The position numbers and the translations under genes are program-made. Below, in pieces: positions 61,206 through 64,000 of a stretch of 64,000 nucleotides of DNA (positions within the stretch are counted from its first letter, which is position 1; each line of letters begins with the position of its first letter). The notes beneath the pieces were generated by a model. That model worked only from the letters and a program-made list of their open reading frames with translations. It searched no databases and was not told where the DNA came from. This DNA is from Thioclava sp. GXIMD4216 (lineage in GTDB: Bacteria > Pseudomonadota > Alphaproteobacteria > Rhodobacterales > Rhodobacteraceae), in NCBI RefSeq assembly GCF_037949285.1, contig NZ_CP149928.1, forward strand, positions 124,001 through 188,000, in the 5' to 3' direction.

Positions 61206-62090
61206 TTAAAGCCCGTTCAGCGGCACCTTCAGGAAACGTTTGCCGTCCTTGTCCTGCGGCGGCAGGTCCCCGCCGCGCATGTTGACCTGAAGCGACGGAA
61301 TGATCAGCTTGGGCATATCCAGTTGCGCATCGCGTTCGGTGCGGAACTTGACGAAATCTTCCTTGGTCTTGCCCGCGCCCACATGGATGTTATGCGCTTT
61401 CTCTTCGGCCACTGTGGTTTCCCAGCGGATCTCGCGGCCATTGGGGCCGTAATCATGGCACATGAACAGGCGCATCTCGTCGGGCAGAGACAGGACTTTC
61501 TGGATGCTGTCATACAGGGTCGCGGCATCGCCGCCCGGAAAATCGGCCCGCGCCGAGCCGCCATCGGGCATGAAGAGCGTATCGCCCACAAAGGCGGCGT
61601 TGCCCATTACATGCACCATACAGGCGGGCGTATGGCCCGGTGTATGCATGGCAAAACAGGTCATGCCGCCCACCTGATAGGTGTCGCCATCCTCGAACAG
61701 CTTGTCGAATTGCGAACCGTCACGCTGGAATTCGGTGCCTTCGTTGAAGACCTTGCCGAATGTATCCTGCACCACGGTGATCTGGCGCCCGATTCCCAGC
61801 TTGCCGCCCAGTTTCTTCTGGATATAGGGGGCCGCCGAGAGGTGATCGGCGTGGACATGGGTCTCGATCAGCCATTCCAGCTTCAGCCCCTGCGCCTCGA
61901 CATAGGCGATCAGCTCATCGGCATGCTCATAGCTGATCCGGCCTGCGGCATAATCGATATCCATGACGCTATCGACAATGGCGCAGGACTGGCTGGCCGG
62001 ATCCTTGACGATATAGCTGATCGTATTGGTCGCCGGGTCGAAGAAGCCTTTGACCTCGGGGGTGACGGACATGTCGGTCGGATAATTCAT
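61206..62090 (-). CDS. blh: Blh-type persulfide dioxygenase (metallo-beta-lactamase fold)
   Basis: 294-residue MBL-fold enzyme of the ETHE1/Blh group, oxidising glutathione persulfide to sulfite. Metal motif THVHADHLSA (~78-87), further ligands in MHTPGHTP, FVGDTLF and MCHDYGPNG. The second ATG (MNYPTD) has AAGGA at 9 nt; the first ATG, two codons upstream, is only 3 nt from it. Blh in other bacteria is fused to or clustered with the DUF442 domain; here the DUF442 domain is attached to the SQR instead. Confidence 0.9.
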   Translation of the reverse strand: MNYPTDMSVTPEVKGFFDPATNTISYIVKDPASQSCAIVDSVMDIDYAAGRISYEHADELIAYVEAQGLKLEWLIETHVHADHLSAAPYIQKKLGGKLGIGRQITVVQDTFGKVFNEGTEFQRDGSQFDKLFEDGDTYQVGGMTCFAMHTPGHTPACMVHVMGNAAFVGDTLFMPDGGSARADFPGGDAATLYDSIQKVLSLPDEMRLFMCHDYGPNGREIRWETTVAEEKAHNIHVGAGKTKEDFVKFRTERDAQLDMPKLIIPSLQVNMRGGDLPPQDKDGKRFLKVPLNGL

Positions 62091-62124
62091 GCGCATAGTT
62101 CCTTGTGCAGGGGGCGTCGCGGTT

Positions 62125-62331
62125 TCAGGAGCGCGGGCAGGTGCGGATGCCCACGATCGTATAGAGCGGGCAAGTCCCGATCAGCGAGGTCACGATGAAG
62201 ACCAAGGCAACGATGACGGCCAGAATCTTCAGGAGCCCGGCAGGGAGTATCCCCGCTATGGCCAGAACCAGAAGCACTACGGCGACAATGACCCGCAAGG
62301 CACGATCCGTTTTTCCCATATTTCTTGTCAT
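62125..62331 (-). CDS. DUF2892 (YgaP-type) inner-membrane protein
   Basis: 68-residue membrane protein with two helices (VIVAVVLLVLAIAGILPAGL, ILAVIVALVFIVTSLIG) followed by CPLYTIVGIRTCP, the Cys-containing end typical of DUF2892 and of YgaP's membrane part. A GGAGG lies 5 nt before the second of two adjacent ATGs. Found repeatedly with sulfide/persulfide genes; a role in sulfur transfer at the membrane is inference. First gene after the regulator, 34 bp before blh. Confidence 0.86.
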   Translation of the reverse strand: MTRNMGKTDRALRVIVAVVLLVLAIAGILPAGLLKILAVIVALVFIVTSLIGTCPLYTIVGIRTCPRS

Positions 62332-62387
62332 CATATCCTCCCGATGAGCAGATGCATGATCATAGACCCGCGCGTGTCAGGGTAACG

Positions 62388-62400
62388 GTGACTTCGTCAC
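62388..62400. promoter_or_regulatory. Candidate Crp/Fnr-type operator GTGAC-TTC-GTCAC
   Basis: A perfect 5-bp inverted repeat around a 3-nt centre, ~57 bp upstream of the DUF2892-blh start and 20 bp after the Crp/Fnr gene. The GTGA/TCAC half-sites match Crp-type recognition; the spacing is one base shorter than the E. coli CRP site. Confidence 0.45.
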
Positions 62401-62419
62401 ACAACTATGAATTTCGCGC

Positions 62420-63100
62420 TTAAATTGTGCCAGCAGCCTTAACAAGACGTTCCAGCCCGACCTTTCCTGTCAGATGCACCTCGCCGCGCGCCTGTTCGAT
62501 CCAGCCGCGCCGGTGGAATTCCGAAAGCGTCCGCGAGATCACCTCGCGGGCGGTGCCAAGTTCGTTGGCAAGCTGCTGGTGGGTGGCCCGTATGGTATCG
62601 GTCGCATCCGCCAGTTCCAGCAGGCGCTGCGCCAGCCGGACATCCATCCGCTGGAAGACGATGTCATTGATCAGCGTGAACAGATCGGTGATCCGGCGCG
62701 AATAGGCCTTGAAGATGAACTCGCGGAACAGGGACGAGCGTCCGGCCAGATCGTCGAAGGTCGCACGCGGAATGGCCACGGCGGTGACATCGGTTTCCGC
62801 GACGCCATCGGCGGCATAGTCTTCGAAGGCCAGCATGCAGGCGGTGGTCAGAACGCAGCTTTCACCGGCATTGACCCGATACAGGATCACCTCGCGACCG
62901 GTCTCGGATTTCTGCTGGACCCGCACTGTGCCGTCCAGCAGCAAAAGCAGGTTGTCGGCCGATTGTCCGGGGGCGAAAATTTCGGTGCCGGCGGGCACGC
63001 TGAGCACCTGACTGCCTGCGATCAGTACGGATTTGATGTCTTCGGGCAGGCGGCGCAACCCTTCGAATTTCTCGATCCAGCCGGTGGTCTCGATAGTCAT
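62420..63100 (-). CDS. Crp/Fnr-family regulator with a CX5C pair
   Basis: 226 residues: cyclic-nucleotide-type beta roll (~20-120), dimer helix (~125-145) and C-terminal winged helix with recognition segment HQQLANELGTAREVISRTLS (~170-190). Cys82 and Cys88 (ESCVLTTACML) are the only cysteines and lie in the effector domain. No N-terminal Fe-S Cys cluster as in FNR. It heads the leftward sulfide cluster and is the likely controller of it. GGGGAG lies ~10 nt before the ATG. Confidence 0.87.
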   Translation of the reverse strand: MTIETTGWIEKFEGLRRLPEDIKSVLIAGSQVLSVPAGTEIFAPGQSADNLLLLLDGTVRVQQKSETGREVILYRVNAGESCVLTTACMLAFEDYAADGVAETDVTAVAIPRATFDDLAGRSSLFREFIFKAYSRRITDLFTLINDIVFQRMDVRLAQRLLELADATDTIRATHQQLANELGTAREVISRTLSEFHRRGWIEQARGEVHLTGKVGLERLVKAAGTI

Positions 63101-63218
63101 GTCGGAAGGCTCCCCCTTTTATATGGCGTAATCTTTAGTCAGCTACCTTAGGGAAATCCAGCCTTGCCCCCGCGATTGTGGGACAGGGAACCGTTTGCGA
63201 CGTGAGGTGTTGGCAGGA

Positions 63219-64000
63219 ATGATGCCTTATCTCGTGCTGTTCCGTCGCCCCCTTCGCTGTGCTGGCCTGTTTTTGCTGCTTGTCTGTCTGGCGCAGGCCC
63301 TGCCGCACGCGGCATATGCCGAGCAAACCGAAAGCGCCTCGTCGGAATGGTATGAGGCCGATGCGCTCAATCGCGGTCTTGGCACGCCGCCGGACGGGTT
63401 GGACCGCAGCACGCCGCGATCGTCTTTGGAAAGCTTCCTGATACAGGCCAATGACGGCAAGTGGCTGGCGGCGGCGCATATGCTGGATCTGTCGGATGTG
63501 CCCGAGATGGAACAGCGGACCAAGGGGCCGGAACTTGCCCGCGATTTCAAGACATTGCTCGACCGGAAGATCGTGATTGACTGGTATGCACTCAGGGACC
63601 GGCCTGACGGGCTGGATGAACGTGCGGTCGGGGATGCGCCTATGGCGGGCAAGCCGCGCCGTTCCATCCTGCTATGGTATGTCGATCTGGGTAACCGTCC
63701 GGTGCCGATCCGTATCAACCGTATCAAGCCGAAAAACGGCGCGGCGGTCTGGGTCGTGTCGCGCCAGACGGTGGATAATCTGCCCGCTCTGGGACAGGCC
63801 TATGCGCCCTCGGCACTGGAAAAGGCGCTGCCATCCGTTCTGCGCCGCGAGGCCGTCTGGGGCCTGCAATGGTGGGAGGCGATCGGTTTGCCGCTGGCGA
63901 TTGCGATCACCGCACTGGCCGGATGGATCACGCAGAAGCTCCTGTCGCGCGGGCTACACCGCAACCGCCGCGTGGCCCCCGCCTCGTTCCTGGTGGCGAT
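63219..64000 (+). CDS. Probable mechanosensitive ion channel (MscS-like), 3' end outside window
   Basis: First ~260 codons. A signal peptide (LRCAGLFLLLVCLAQALPHA, cleavage near 34 after AYA) is followed by a ~200-residue periplasmic domain (ESFLIQANDGKWLAAAHMLD, RTKGPELARDFKTLLDRKI) and the start of a transmembrane segment (WWEAIGLPLAIAITALAGWI). This matches the extended N-terminus of large MscS-type proteins. Two adjacent ATGs make the start uncertain by one codon. It diverges from the Crp/Fnr gene. Confidence 0.62.
   Translation, partial: MMPYLVLFRRPLRCAGLFLLLVCLAQALPHAAYAEQTESASSEWYEADALNRGLGTPPDGLDRSTPRSSLESFLIQANDGKWLAAAHMLDLSDVPEMEQRTKGPELARDFKTLLDRKIVIDWYALRDRPDGLDERAVGDAPMAGKPRRSILLWYVDLGNRPVPIRINRIKPKNGAAVWVVSRQTVDNLPALGQAYAPSALEKALPSVLRREAVWGLQWWEAIGLPLAIAITALAGWITQKLLSRGLHRNRRVAPASFLVA

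Noticed and set aside
1..64000. tRNA, rRNA or riboswitch genes
   Set aside because: No T-loop-like GGTTCGA context with flanking cloverleaf arms, rRNA core or riboswitch consensus was recognised; GGTTCGAAA at about 60281 lies inside the SQR fusion gene.

Overview
The window reads as chromosomal DNA of a GC-rich alphaproteobacterium, most likely a member of the Rhodobacterales. Pointers are the imuA-imuB-dnaE2 mutagenesis cassette, TRAP transporter sugar-acid operons, VPLPA-CTERM proteins with an XrtD-type exosortase, and a fused phosphatase-like/sulfide:quinone oxidoreductase beside a Blh-type persulfide dioxygenase. The genus cannot be fixed from the sequence alone. No rRNA, tRNA or CRISPR array was recognised.

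Region by region. (1) 1-8.1 kb: a hexuronate/aldonate catabolic locus. A leftward operon (Zn-dependent dehydrogenase, mannitol-dehydrogenase-family reductase, altronate dehydratase) diverges from two GntR-type regulators and a TRAP transporter (dctP-dctQ-dctM). The likely route is L-galactonate or a related aldonate -> D-tagaturonate -> D-altronate -> KDG. (2) 8.3-25.5 kb: a decayed patchwork. An orphan pstB and stump of pstA end at an IS6-type fragment. Then come fragments of a flavin reductase, MATE transporter, threonyl-tRNA synthetase, VgrG, trypsin-like protease and nuclease-like protein, many joined directly to pieces of IS110- and IS1182-family elements. Three parts look intact inside it: imuA-imuB-dnaE2, an NADP-dependent oxidoreductase, and a small 80-residue gene of unknown role. 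(3) 25.8-57.4 kb: a large exopolysaccharide/exosortase locus. It has two paralogous phosphoglycosyl transferases, two VPLPA-CTERM proteins, an exosortase fused to an EpsI domain, a GtrA/GT-C/GtrB glucosylation trio, several glycosyltransferases, three acyltransferases, a sulfotransferase, an outer-membrane barrel, a Wza-like exporter, a TPR lipoprotein, ATPase/Wzz/CpsD-like proteins and a polymerase-like protein. (4) 57.5-63.1 kb: a sulfide/persulfide module (SulP transporter, phosphatase-like/SQR fusion, persulfide dioxygenase, DUF2892 protein and a Crp/Fnr regulator with a CX5C pair). (5) The right edge holds the start of a probable mechanosensitive channel gene.

How the parts work together (inference): in region 3 a lipid-linked repeat unit is started by either sugar transferase, extended and decorated by the glycosyl-, acyl- and sulfotransferases, polymerised by the Wzy-like protein under Wzz/CpsD control and exported through the Wza-like protein and barrel. 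The exosortase processes the VPLPA-CTERM proteins destined for the envelope or matrix. In region 4 SQR oxidises sulfide to persulfide/polysulfide, the dioxygenase oxidises persulfide to sulfite, and SulP may move the resulting anion.
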